Shown here: piece by piece, positions 43,018-51,533 of the stretch
Layout of the letters: each line of letters begins with the position of its first letter
Numbering within the stretch: the stretch's first letter is position 1
Source: Terrimicrobium sacchariphilum
Lineage (GTDB): Bacteria; Verrucomicrobiota; Verrucomicrobiia; Chthoniobacterales; Terrimicrobiaceae
Direction: 5' to 3'
Assembly (NCBI RefSeq): GCF_001613545.1
Contig: NZ_BDCO01000002.1
Location: 2,046,001-2,110,000 of the forward strand
Length of the DNA: 64,000 nt
Program-made: the position numbers and the translations under genes
The notes under the pieces: model-generated
Database searches by the model: none
What the model saw: the letters and a program-made list of their open reading frames with translations, nothing else
What the model was told of the DNA's origin: nothing

Positions 43018-45345
43018 ATGTCTCCGATCTTTACCTTCTTCTCGGGCCTCGGCCTGTTGATCCTCTTCGGCTGGTATTTTGCGACGGATATTCCGTCCCG
43101 CAAACGCTGGCTGGGCTTGACCCTGACCATCCTCGTGACGGCCTTCTGCTTGCAGCAGGCCATTCCGCCGGAGAAGAACATCCGCCTGGGCCTGGACCTC
43201 AAGGGTGGTACGTCCTTCCTGCTCAAGCTGGGAGACAGCGGCAACGATGACATCTCCGCCAACACACTCGACCAGGCGGTGGAGGTCATCCGCAAGCGTG
43301 TGGATGCCTTCGGCGTGGGCGAGCCGGTCATCACTCCCCAGGGCAAGGACCGTATCCTTGTTCAGATTCCGGGCCTCGATGCCAAGCAGGTGGAGGAGAC
43401 GAAGAAGTCGCTGCAGCAGGTGGCTCGTCTGGAGTTTGCCACGGTGGCTCCGGGGGGGCAGGCGCTGATCCAGCAGATCGAGTCCGGCCAGATCGTGCGC
43501 GACCCCAGCTACGTCATCAAGGACTACAAGACGACCAGCCCCGATGGCACAGAGGTCACCTACAAGCTGCTGGTGAAGAAGCGTCCGGAAATCTCCGGCG
43601 ACCACGTGAAGCGTGCTTTCGCGTATTTCGACCAGCGCGGCTGGGGTGTTTCGCTCGAGCTCGACAGTCAGGGCGCCAAGGATTTTGACGCCATCGCGGC
43701 CCGTCACCAAGGTGAACAGCTCGCAATCATGCTCGATGGCGAGGTGATTTCGGCCCCGACTTTGCAGGCGAGCGCCTACTTTGGCCACGCTTCCATCACG
43801 GGAAACTTCAGTGAAAAGGAAGCCCGTGATCTTTCCAGCTCGCTGGAAAATCCGCTCCGCGTGCCTGTCACCATCGAGGAGACCCATACCGTCTCTGCCT
43901 CGCTGGGCAGTGATTCCATCCGCAGTGGTATTCTTTCCGGTGTCTTCGGCCTGATCCTTGTCACCATCTTCATGGTGATCTACTACCGCCTGGTCGGATT
44001 CATCGCCATTATCGCCCTTATCATCAACTGCATCATGGTGATCGGGTCGCTGAGCATGTTCCACAGCGTGCTGACGCTGCCGGGTATCGCGGGCTTGATC
44101 CTGAGCCTTGGTATCGCGGTCGATGCCAACGTGCTCATTTACGAGCGACTGCGCGAGGAACTCGACGCGGGCAAGGGGCTGCGCGCCGCCATCAACTCGT
44201 CGTACCAGAAGGCGTTCAGCGCCATCTTCGACGCGCACGTGACCCAGTTCCTCACGGCGGCCATTCTCTACTGGCTGGCCTCTGGCCCGGTGAAGGGCTT
44301 TGCCCTCACTCTGACGATAGGTATCGTGGCCTCGATGTTCTCATCTCTGCTGGTGACCTACACCTGCTTTGACTGGGCATTCCACTTCAATGCCATCAAG
44401 AAGGTGACGATGCTGCACCTGATCCGTGCAAAGCGTTTCAACTTCCTCGGGCATGCCCGCCCGTTTGTCTTTGCCTCGATCGCGCTCGTGATTCTCAGCA
44501 TCGGGTACTTCACCTGGCGCGGCCCGGCGAATTTCGACGCCGACTTCAAGGGTGGTGATCTGATAGTCTTCTCCTTCAAGGAAAAGGTGACGCCAGATCA
44601 GGTGCGTAGCGCCCTGGCAAGCACGCATCTCGACAACAGTGTGATCCAATCCGAGCAGGTGGCGGGGCGCGAATTCATCAGCGTTCGCACCGGCGGTGGA
44701 CACGCGGCAGAGTTGCAGCAGATCCTCAATGAGAAGTTTCCTTCGTCTGGCCTTGTCTTTGAGCAGGTCGATCATATCGGGCCGCTGGTGGGACAGGAAC
44801 TCGCCTACAAGAGCGGTCTCGCACTCGCCCTCGGTCTTCTTGGTATCTTCATCTACGTCTCCTTCCGTTTCGAGACCTCGTTTGCGGTGGGATCGATCAT
44901 CGCTCTCCTGCATGACCTGATCATTACGATCGGTATTTTTGCCCTGAGCGGTCGCGAGCTTTCGCTCATCATGGTGGCGGCGATCCTCACGATCGCGGGC
45001 TACTCGATCAACGACAAGATCGTGGTCTTTGACCGAATCCGCAGTGGCTTCCGCGAGCGCGGGCGTCGCTCCATCGCGCAGGTGATGAACGACTCGATCA
45101 ACGATACGCTGTCGCGCACGATCCTCACGGGTGGCACTGTGCTGCTGACCGTGGTGGCGCTGTACATCTTTGGAGGCCCGGTGCTAAACGACTTTGCCTT
45201 CTCGCTGATTGTCGGCGTGTTGATCGGCACCTACTCGTCGATCTTCATCGCGTCGCCGATCGTGCTCTGGTGGTCGTCGCTGACCACCGGCGGCAAGGGC
45301 CTCGATGCCGAACTGATCGAGACCAACGCCGAGAGCAAGGCTTGA
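43018..45345 (+). CDS. secDF: Protein translocase subunit SecDF (fused SecD-SecF)
   Basis: A 775-residue protein joining SecD (about residues 1-465) and SecF (about 470-775). SecD features are the N-terminal span, LGLDLKGGTSFLL, a periplasmic P1 domain and LSLGIAVDANVLIYERLREEL; SecF features are a second DADFKGGDLIVFSF and AAILTIAGYSINDKIVVFDRIR. There are about 12 membrane spans. SecDF uses the proton gradient to help pull proteins through SecYEG. Fusion is known in Bacillus and several other phyla. Confidence 0.96.
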   Translation: MSPIFTFFSGLGLLILFGWYFATDIPSRKRWLGLTLTILVTAFCLQQAIPPEKNIRLGLDLKGGTSFLLKLGDSGNDDISANTLDQAVEVIRKRVDAFGVGEPVITPQGKDRILVQIPGLDAKQVEETKKSLQQVARLEFATVAPGGQALIQQIESGQIVRDPSYVIKDYKTTSPDGTEVTYKLLVKKRPEISGDHVKRAFAYFDQRGWGVSLELDSQGAKDFDAIAARHQGEQLAIMLDGEVISAPTLQASAYFGHASITGNFSEKEARDLSSSLENPLRVPVTIEETHTVSASLGSDSIRSGILSGVFGLILVTIFMVIYYRLVGFIAIIALIINCIMVIGSLSMFHSVLTLPGIAGLILSLGIAVDANVLIYERLREELDAGKGLRAAINSSYQKAFSAIFDAHVTQFLTAAILYWLASGPVKGFALTLTIGIVASMFSSLLVTYTCFDWAFHFNAIKKVTMLHLIRAKRFNFLGHARPFVFASIALVILSIGYFTWRGPANFDADFKGGDLIVFSFKEKVTPDQVRSALASTHLDNSVIQSEQVAGREFISVRTGGGHAAELQQILNEKFPSSGLVFEQVDHIGPLVGQELAYKSGLALALGLLGIFIYVSFRFETSFAVGSIIALLHDLIITIGIFALSGRELSLIMVAAILTIAGYSINDKIVVFDRIRSGFRERGRRSIAQVMNDSINDTLSRTILTGGTVLLTVVALYIFGGPVLNDFAFSLIVGVLIGTYSSIFIASPIVLWWSSLTTGGKGLDAELIETNAESKA

Positions 45346-45356
45346 TGCCTTGCTCG

Positions 45357-45398
45357 CCGCCCCAGTGGCGGGAATTAGAATAGCTAATGCTTTATTTT
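45357..45398 (+). terminator. Tandem short hairpins with T-rich tail after secDF
   Basis: CCGCC/GGCGG (45357-45371) is followed by ATTAG/CTAAT (45374-45388) and GCTTTATTTTTAG. The second stem is weak, so I regard this as a probable but not certain terminator of the yajC-secDF unit. Confidence 0.4.
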
Positions 45399-45426
45399 TA
45401 GTCTGGCTGTGCCAGTATGGGATAAA

Positions 45427-46089
45427 ATGTCAGTGGCATTCGACCCCAGCCTGGCCGCCAAGATTGAAAAGTGCGGCATCATCGCTGTCTTGATCATCGA
45501 CCGAGTCGATGACGCAGTACCTCTCGCCCGTGCGCTCCTCGCCGGCGGAGTGAACGTCATGGAGCTCACATTGCGGACTCCCGCAGCAATCGACGCGCTC
45601 AAAGCCATCACGGCCGAGGTGCCGGAGATGGTGGCAGGAGTGGGCACGGTGCTTACGCCAGCTCAGGCGAAGCTCGCCAAGGAATCCGGAGCGGCTTTTG
45701 CCGTGGCTCCAGGCTTCAATCCCCGGGTCCTCGACGCCGCTCGTGAGCAGGACATCTCTTTTGCGCCGGGAGTTCTCACCCCGACGGACATCGAGCTCGC
45801 GGTGGAAGGCGGTTGCAAGCTCCTGAAGCTCTTCCCGGCGGAGCCGTCAGGCGGCCTGAAGTACCTCAAGGCTGTCGCTGCGCCATATGCCCACCTGGGG
45901 CTTAAGTACATCCCGCTGGGCGGGCTGAATTCCGCCAACATGGGATCCTATATCGCCGATCCGCTCGTGGCGGCGCTGGGTGGCTCCTGGCTCGCACCTA
46001 AGGATCTGATCAAGGCGGGAAAGTGGGACGAGATCACCCGTCTCGCCAAGGAATCGACGGAGATCATCGCGAGCACGCCTCGGTCGTAG
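45427..46089 (+). CDS. eda: KDPG/KHG aldolase
   Basis: A 220-residue class I aldolase that splits 2-keto-3-deoxy-6-phosphogluconate into pyruvate and glyceraldehyde 3-phosphate. Visible motifs are the active-site Glu in VMELTLRTP, VGTVLTPAQAK, FAVAPGFNP, and the Schiff-base Lys in CKLLKLFPAEPSGG. The C-terminal GGSWLAPKDLI phosphate-binding loop is present. ATG at 45427 is preferred over GTG at 45409. No edd gene is nearby; it may serve uronate or Entner-Doudoroff catabolism. Confidence 0.93.
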   Translation: MSVAFDPSLAAKIEKCGIIAVLIIDRVDDAVPLARALLAGGVNVMELTLRTPAAIDALKAITAEVPEMVAGVGTVLTPAQAKLAKESGAAFAVAPGFNPRVLDAAREQDISFAPGVLTPTDIELAVEGGCKLLKLFPAEPSGGLKYLKAVAAPYAHLGLKYIPLGGLNSANMGSYIADPLVAALGGSWLAPKDLIKAGKWDEITRLAKESTEIIASTPRS

Positions 46090-46124
46090 AACCTTTGTCC
46101 GACTGGCAAAGACCAGTAGATACG

Positions 46125-46157
46125 AAAAGCGCCGATCTGAAGGGATCGGCGCTTTTT
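46125..46157. terminator. Bidirectional rho-independent terminator
   Basis: AAAAGCGCCGATC and GATCGGCGCTTTT form a perfect 13-bp stem with a 6-nt loop and T runs on both strands. It lies between the convergent eda and ppc genes, 36 bp after one stop and 24 bp after the other. Confidence 0.88.
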
Positions 46158-46180
46158 GCTTATTGAACTGTCACGACGTC

Positions 46181-48985
46181 CTAGCCGGTGGTCCGGAGGC
46201 CGCTCGCGATGGCGTTGATGGAGAGGAGGACCTTGGGTTGGAGGCGCTCGGTTTCCTGGGAGCCGTCGGCCTTGGCCGTACGCCATTTCTTGAGAATCTC
46301 GATTTGCTGCTGGTGCAGGACGCGCAGGGCATGAGCACGCAGGCCGAGAGTCTTGAGCATGCGCGGACGGCGGGCCTCCAGGCTGCCGCCAAAGACCTCC
46401 GCCATCATTTGATGGGTAAGGTCAAATTCTGCCAGGATGACCTTCAGGATGGATTCCCTCGCAGTATCGTCGGTGACCAGATTGGCGTAAGCCTCCATGA
46501 TGCTCTTGTCAGCGCTGGCGATGTTGGTTTCGACATTCGTCAGCACGTAGTAAACGAGCGGCGAGGTCTTGAGCATGCCGCGCAACTTCTCGATTGCCGA
46601 AGGGTCGCTTTCCGCAAGGGCTTTGAGGCCGGAACCGACGCCAAACCAGCCCGGGAGGTAGTAACGGCTTTGATTCCAGCTGAAGACCCAGGGAATCGCC
46701 CGTAGGTCGGCCAGCGTGCGCTGCCCGGTGCGGCGAGAAGGCCGTGAGCCGATGCTGCTGATCTCAAGGGCGTCGATCGGGGTCGCCTGTGAGTAGAAGG
46801 TCATGAAACCCTCGGAGCGGATGAGGTCCGAGTAGGCCTGCTGGCTGCTTTTTGCGAGAACCTCCCACATCTCCTGGTCTTCCTGAATGACGGGCGGCTG
46901 GTTTTGCTCCAGCAGGGAGAAACCGGTGACGCCTGCGAGGAGGAGTTCCAGATTGTAGGTACACGTGACGAGGTTTGCGTACTTCTGGGCGATGGTCTCG
47001 CCCTGCTCTGTCAGGCGCAGATCGCCTTGGATCGAGCCAAGCGGCAAGGCACCTAGGAAACGATGGGTCGGGCCCGCGCCGCGGCTGATCGTGCCGCCGC
47101 GACCGTGGAAGAAGCGGATTTTGATCCCGTATTTCCTCCCTGCGGAAGCGATGCCGGCCTGGGCCTTGTGGAGAGCCCACTGGCTGGCAAGGATGCCGCA
47201 ATCCTTGTTGCTATCGCTGTAGCCGATCATGACCTGCTGCACCGGGGTGCTGTGCGGGAGTGAAAGCACCTTGGTACGGTCAACCTGGTGATGGGCGAGG
47301 CTGCGTTGGGTAATCGGGTGGGCCAGGAAGCGGTCGATCAACCCCGCGCTGTGCTCCAGATCGTCGAGGGTTTCAAAGAGCGGTACGACAGGGAGCTCGC
47401 AAAGGAGTCCCTCGGGCGTCCACTTCATCAATCCCGCCTCGCGGGCGAGGACATACACCACGAGCAGATCGGAGAACTGCCGTGTCATGCTGACGATGAG
47501 CGAGCCAAGGCCGTCACGGCCGTAGTTCTTCAGGTAATCCTTGAGAATGGCGTAACAGGAGAGAACGGCGTCGGCTTGTTCTCCGATACCGGTGTGCTCG
47601 TAAAGGAACGGTCGGGGAGACTCGAGTTCCTTGGTGAGAAATGCAACGCGACGCTCCTCGTCCCACTCCCCAAAGTCTGGCGCAGGCTGGCCGATGGCGG
47701 CCAGTATCTGCATGAGCGCCTGATCGTGGAATTTGCTATTCTGACGGATGTCGAGCGATGCCAGATGGAAACCAAAGATGTCGAGCGCTCGGCGCACAGG
47801 CCATACGGCCGTGTTGGCGAGGCGCTTGGCGCCGACCTTGACGAGAGAGTCCGAGAGGAGTGCGAGATCTTCGTCGAGTTCGTCCGGCGTGCGATAGTGG
47901 TGCTTGGCTTCCTCGATGGCAGTCGGTTTGTCACCCACGCCCACCGAAAGCGGGAGTTTGGCTTGCAGGAGCAGGACGTACTGGCGCCATGGCTCGTCGG
48001 AGTATTGACGGGCGAGGGTTTCTGCGAATTCCGGGTTCTCCCCCCAGAGACGGACGATGGCTTTCTCAAGTTCCGGCGGAGCCTGCTGGAAGTTGCTCGA
48101 GAGCGGGAGCTTTGAGGCGAGGGATGTCAGGTGGCGGTGAATGACGACGAGGGCATTCAGGCGCAGTTCAGCCAGGGTGGCCTTGGTGACGCTCGCGGTA
48201 ACAAAGGGGTGACCATCACGATCGCCACCGACCCAGTTGCCAAAGCGCAGCCGAGGCCATACGTGAGGATTGTCGAGCAGGGCGCCGTCGAATCCTGTGT
48301 CCTTCCAAGCCTGACGAAGGCGGGCGTCGAGCTGGTTGACTGCCGCGGGAAATACCTCCCGCAGGTAAAAAATGACGTCGCGCCGTTCCGATGCGACCTC
48401 GGGCTTCTCCAGGAGGATCTCTCCGCTTCGCCAGAGGCGTTCCAGGACGATCTTGATCTCGTCGCGGATCGCGCTGCGCTGCGATGGCGTGAGAGTCTTG
48501 TTTTCCAGCGAGGTAAGGAACTGATAAATCGCATGGTGCTGCTCGAGCACCGCAGCGCGTTTCGCCTCTGTCGGGTGGGCGGTCAGGACCGGCTCGACGC
48601 GGACTTCCCGCAGAGAGCCAACGATGTTCTCTGGCGTGATGCCAGCGTCTCGGACCCGTGCGAGCTGTTCGCCCCAGAGACCGGGTTCGTCGGTGAGACC
48701 GTGCTCGATCTCGCGCAGGCGCCGGGTCTGGCTGGCCGCATTTTCCTCGACCATGTTCAGCAACTGGAAGGCGATGGAGTAAGCCTGCTCAATGCGAAAG
48801 GGAGGCTGTTTTGAGTCATGGACCTCCCCGCTGGCTTGCCAAGGGAGGAACCTGGCCGCCTGTTCTTCCCCGAGTTCGTTAAGAACCTCGCGCAGGCATT
48901 CCATCAAGAAGTTCAGATCCGCGTCGATCTTCGCGAATCCCGATGAGATATAATCAGCCGTTGTATTCACCCCGCGCGGCATCAT
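46181..48985 (-). CDS. ppc: Phosphoenolpyruvate carboxylase
   Basis: A 934-residue enzyme that carboxylates PEP to oxaloacetate, feeding the TCA cycle. Catalytic stretches are VLTAHPTEAKR (active His), NWVGGDRDGHPFVT, GYSDSNKDCGILASQW and the mobile loop FFHGRGGTISRGAG. The C-terminal end is RTTG, with TG in place of the common NTG. Length is slightly longer than the E. coli enzyme (883) and normal overall. It ends at the shared terminator with eda. Confidence 0.96.
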   Translation of the reverse strand: MMPRGVNTTADYISSGFAKIDADLNFLMECLREVLNELGEEQAARFLPWQASGEVHDSKQPPFRIEQAYSIAFQLLNMVEENAASQTRRLREIEHGLTDEPGLWGEQLARVRDAGITPENIVGSLREVRVEPVLTAHPTEAKRAAVLEQHHAIYQFLTSLENKTLTPSQRSAIRDEIKIVLERLWRSGEILLEKPEVASERRDVIFYLREVFPAAVNQLDARLRQAWKDTGFDGALLDNPHVWPRLRFGNWVGGDRDGHPFVTASVTKATLAELRLNALVVIHRHLTSLASKLPLSSNFQQAPPELEKAIVRLWGENPEFAETLARQYSDEPWRQYVLLLQAKLPLSVGVGDKPTAIEEAKHHYRTPDELDEDLALLSDSLVKVGAKRLANTAVWPVRRALDIFGFHLASLDIRQNSKFHDQALMQILAAIGQPAPDFGEWDEERRVAFLTKELESPRPFLYEHTGIGEQADAVLSCYAILKDYLKNYGRDGLGSLIVSMTRQFSDLLVVYVLAREAGLMKWTPEGLLCELPVVPLFETLDDLEHSAGLIDRFLAHPITQRSLAHHQVDRTKVLSLPHSTPVQQVMIGYSDSNKDCGILASQWALHKAQAGIASAGRKYGIKIRFFHGRGGTISRGAGPTHRFLGALPLGSIQGDLRLTEQGETIAQKYANLVTCTYNLELLLAGVTGFSLLEQNQPPVIQEDQEMWEVLAKSSQQAYSDLIRSEGFMTFYSQATPIDALEISSIGSRPSRRTGQRTLADLRAIPWVFSWNQSRYYLPGWFGVGSGLKALAESDPSAIEKLRGMLKTSPLVYYVLTNVETNIASADKSIMEAYANLVTDDTARESILKVILAEFDLTHQMMAEVFGGSLEARRPRMLKTLGLRAHALRVLHQQQIEILKKWRTAKADGSQETERLQPKVLLSINAIASGLRTTG

Positions 48986-49052
48986 TGGAGAAATGTGCCG
49001 AAAATCAACGCAGAAGATTCATTCTCTGCGAGATAGTGCGAAAAAAGTCGGA

Positions 49053-51329
49053 CTAGAAGGACATTAGGTCCTTGCGGGCGGCGCTTTGGACTTTGTTGAG
49101 CTCCTGAATGATGCTCAGGGTGCGCTCTTCCTTTTTCACGAGCTGACTGATGGCAGCGGGATTTTGGTCCTCGAGCAATTGGATCTCCGTGAGAAGCATC
49201 TGGGCGGAGTTGATGACCGATGCGAGTTGGCGCATCGACTCCTTGTCCGTACGGTTTTCCTTGGTCACCTGCCGGTAATATTCGATCTGGCGCTCAAGCC
49301 AGCGAGCAGCTTCGTCGATGGCGGCCTCTCCTCCCACGAGTCGACCCTGAGGCGTAAAGGCGGGCGGGGTGGGTTCATTGGGACGTACCGGGATCACGCT
49401 TTGCGGCACTTCGGCGATGCCGGGAGTGGTCGAGCGATTGGTGATGATCGTCGGGGTGATGAAAATGATGAGGTTCTTCTTGCTGCGGGCCCGACCCTTG
49501 GCTTTGAAGAGCTCCCCGATGCCGGGAATGTCTCTCAGGAACGGGACGCCATTGCGGGCATATTCGTCGAAGGCCTGCTCAAGGCCGCCGACGGCCAGGG
49601 TGTAACCCGAATCCACCTGCAACGCGGCATTGTAGATGCGCGATGAGGCAATGGGGTAGTCATTGCCTTGAATGGTGGTGGTGCCCACGATGGAGGAAAT
49701 GGTGATCGCAACATTCAGGACGACCGAATTGTCGGGCATGGTCTTGGGCAGGATGTTGATGATCGTGCCGATGGGAAGATACTCGACCTCGGCAGTGGTC
49801 GTGCCGCCGACGCCGGGTGTCACAGAAGACGATGAGGCGAGAACGGGCTGATTGACGACGCTACGGATGACCACCTCGCGGTTGTTGATGGTGAGCACGC
49901 GGGGGTACTGCACCGTCGTTGTCTCGTTATCGGTAAGAAAGGCCTGAAGCGCAGCGGAGACATCGTGCACTGAGAGGACTGCCGAGTAGGGCATCGCCGC
50001 CGAGACCGTGTAGTCCTTGTTGTATGTCGAGTAGTCGTAGGGAGAGGAGCCGGGGGGAAGCTGGCCGGATTGGCGCTGGTTCTGATTGTTGGTATCGATG
50101 TTGATCGATCCAGAGGGCGACGCCTGGATATTGGTCAGCGAGACGTCGAAGCCGCCCTTGAGCGTGCCTGCCCAGTTGATGCCGAGCTCTTTCGACGGGT
50201 CCTTGGTCGTCTCGAAGAACTTTACCTCGATACCGATGAGAGCCTGGGGACGATCCACTGCGCTGAGGTAACCCTCAACCCATTGGTGCTGCTGGCGAGT
50301 GGCGATGACATACACCGTGCCGGAATCCGCATTGTAAATGACCTGCGGGCCTCCATCGCCAGTGCTGTTGGCGGCCAACTGGCTGCCGGGGGCCACGGCG
50401 GTTGGAGTCGTTTGAAGGGAGCCGAAATTTTCGACGCTGGCCTCGTCGGCGTGCGCTGCCGAAACCGAACTGGTCGGAATGCCGAGCAGGGACTTGATCT
50501 GTTCAATGATCTTTGGCGTCTCCACCTTGAAGACCGTGGTGGCACCCTGCATGTTGATGTCCCCGATGCCCGTGCCGCTCGATGAACTGGAGTTTGAGTT
50601 GGCGCTGCCACCCGTGGTGCCATTGCCACCCTCGTACTTGACGTTGTCCTGTGGGTTGAACTTGATTTTGTAGATTCGCCCGACGAGTTCCTTTTCGTTG
50701 GTGGGGCGCATGAACCACACACCGTTTTCGTAGAAGATCGTGACGCCATTGGCCTTCGCGACGGTCTCAAGGGTCCGGAACGGACTGGCCTTCAGGGTGA
50801 AAGTGACGAGCGTATTTTCGGCAGCCGAGGACTCCTGCAGGGCAACGAAGGGGATGCCGGCATCATCTGCGAGGAAACGGAGGACGTCGCGAAGGGAGGC
50901 TCGGTCAAACTCATAGAGCTTGGCTGGCGCATTGCGGAGCTTTGCCGCCATGGCGTTGCCCCAGTTGTAGTCCGGGTAAACCTCGAAAGCCGGAGCGGGA
51001 ATCGTCTGGGGCGCCAGCGGGACGGTCATCTGGGCGACCGGGGTGGCATTGGCAAGTGCCGCAGGCGTAGCCGCCACGACGGGCGCGGGAGCCAGTGCTG
51101 CCGGGGTCGGCACGCTAACGCGAATCGAAGGCGGTTGAGAAGGTTGGGGAGGCGGAGTCTGCGTAACTACGGCCGGCGGCTGTTGCGCGATGACTGTCGG
51201 TACGTTCTGCTGTGCGGCGGCACCGCATAGACTGGATGCCATAAGGCTAATGACTAACGCGGACTGCTTGCCGGGGCAGGCAATCGCGTTTCGAGCCTCA
51301 CGGGCAGAACGAAAACACAGGCTCTTCAT
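49053..51329 (-). CDS. Secretin (PilQ/GspD-like outer-membrane channel of the pilus system)
   Basis: A 758-residue protein. A signal peptide (about residues 20-40, ending CGAAAQ) leads to a Pro/Ala/Thr/Val-rich linker (~40-115), an STN-like domain (RASLRDVLRFLADDAGIPFV), N-domains interrupted by a Gly/Ser/Asn stretch (GGNGTTGGSANSNSSSSSG), and the secretin barrel with VEYLPIGTIINILPKTMPDNSVVLN, TLAVGGLEQ, VPFLRDIPGIGELFKAKGR and LIIFITPTII. A ~120-residue helical tail follows, longer than in PilQ. It resembles the Amuc_1098-type secretin of Akkermansia (recalled). It is divergent from the pilus operon, which lacks another secretin. Confidence 0.93.
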   Translation of the reverse strand: MKSLCFRSAREARNAIACPGKQSALVISLMASSLCGAAAQQNVPTVIAQQPPAVVTQTPPPQPSQPPSIRVSVPTPAALAPAPVVAATPAALANATPVAQMTVPLAPQTIPAPAFEVYPDYNWGNAMAAKLRNAPAKLYEFDRASLRDVLRFLADDAGIPFVALQESSAAENTLVTFTLKASPFRTLETVAKANGVTIFYENGVWFMRPTNEKELVGRIYKIKFNPQDNVKYEGGNGTTGGSANSNSSSSSGTGIGDINMQGATTVFKVETPKIIEQIKSLLGIPTSSVSAAHADEASVENFGSLQTTPTAVAPGSQLAANSTGDGGPQVIYNADSGTVYVIATRQQHQWVEGYLSAVDRPQALIGIEVKFFETTKDPSKELGINWAGTLKGGFDVSLTNIQASPSGSINIDTNNQNQRQSGQLPPGSSPYDYSTYNKDYTVSAAMPYSAVLSVHDVSAALQAFLTDNETTTVQYPRVLTINNREVVIRSVVNQPVLASSSSVTPGVGGTTTAEVEYLPIGTIINILPKTMPDNSVVLNVAITISSIVGTTTIQGNDYPIASSRIYNAALQVDSGYTLAVGGLEQAFDEYARNGVPFLRDIPGIGELFKAKGRARSKKNLIIFITPTIITNRSTTPGIAEVPQSVIPVRPNEPTPPAFTPQGRLVGGEAAIDEAARWLERQIEYYRQVTKENRTDKESMRQLASVINSAQMLLTEIQLLEDQNPAAISQLVKKEERTLSIIQELNKVQSAARKDLMSF

Positions 51330-51533
51330 TGGTTAGGGCGGCATCCGCATGTTCAGTCTGCGGGAGGTGAATAAGTAGGGGGTTGGCAGGCTATTTACCA
51401 GCCCAAAGTGCATTGGGATAGCCCAAAAGTTCAGAGAATTTACGCATTCAGTTGCATAAATTGCTTTCTGCCCAAAGTGCTTTCATGGAGTTTTTTGCTG
51501 GCATCTGGCAGAGGGAATGATCATTGTTGTTGC
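51330..51533. promoter_or_regulatory. Divergent regulatory region with repeated GCCCAAAGTGC motif
   Basis: Between the secretin and the pilus operon. GCCCAAAGTGC occurs at 51401-51411 and 51470-51480, and a partial copy GCCCAAAAGTT at 51421-51431. The first copy is part of an inverted repeat CCCAA-AGTGCA-TTGGG. The spacing of copies one and two-partial is 20 bp, about two helical turns. It is AT-richer than its surroundings. No convincing -35/-10 pair stands out. Confidence 0.45.

Noticed and set aside
51380-51400. Sigma54-like promoter TTGGCAGG...TTACC before the pilus operon
   Set aside because: The -24 element looks right but the -12 part lacks the required GC, so it is not supported.
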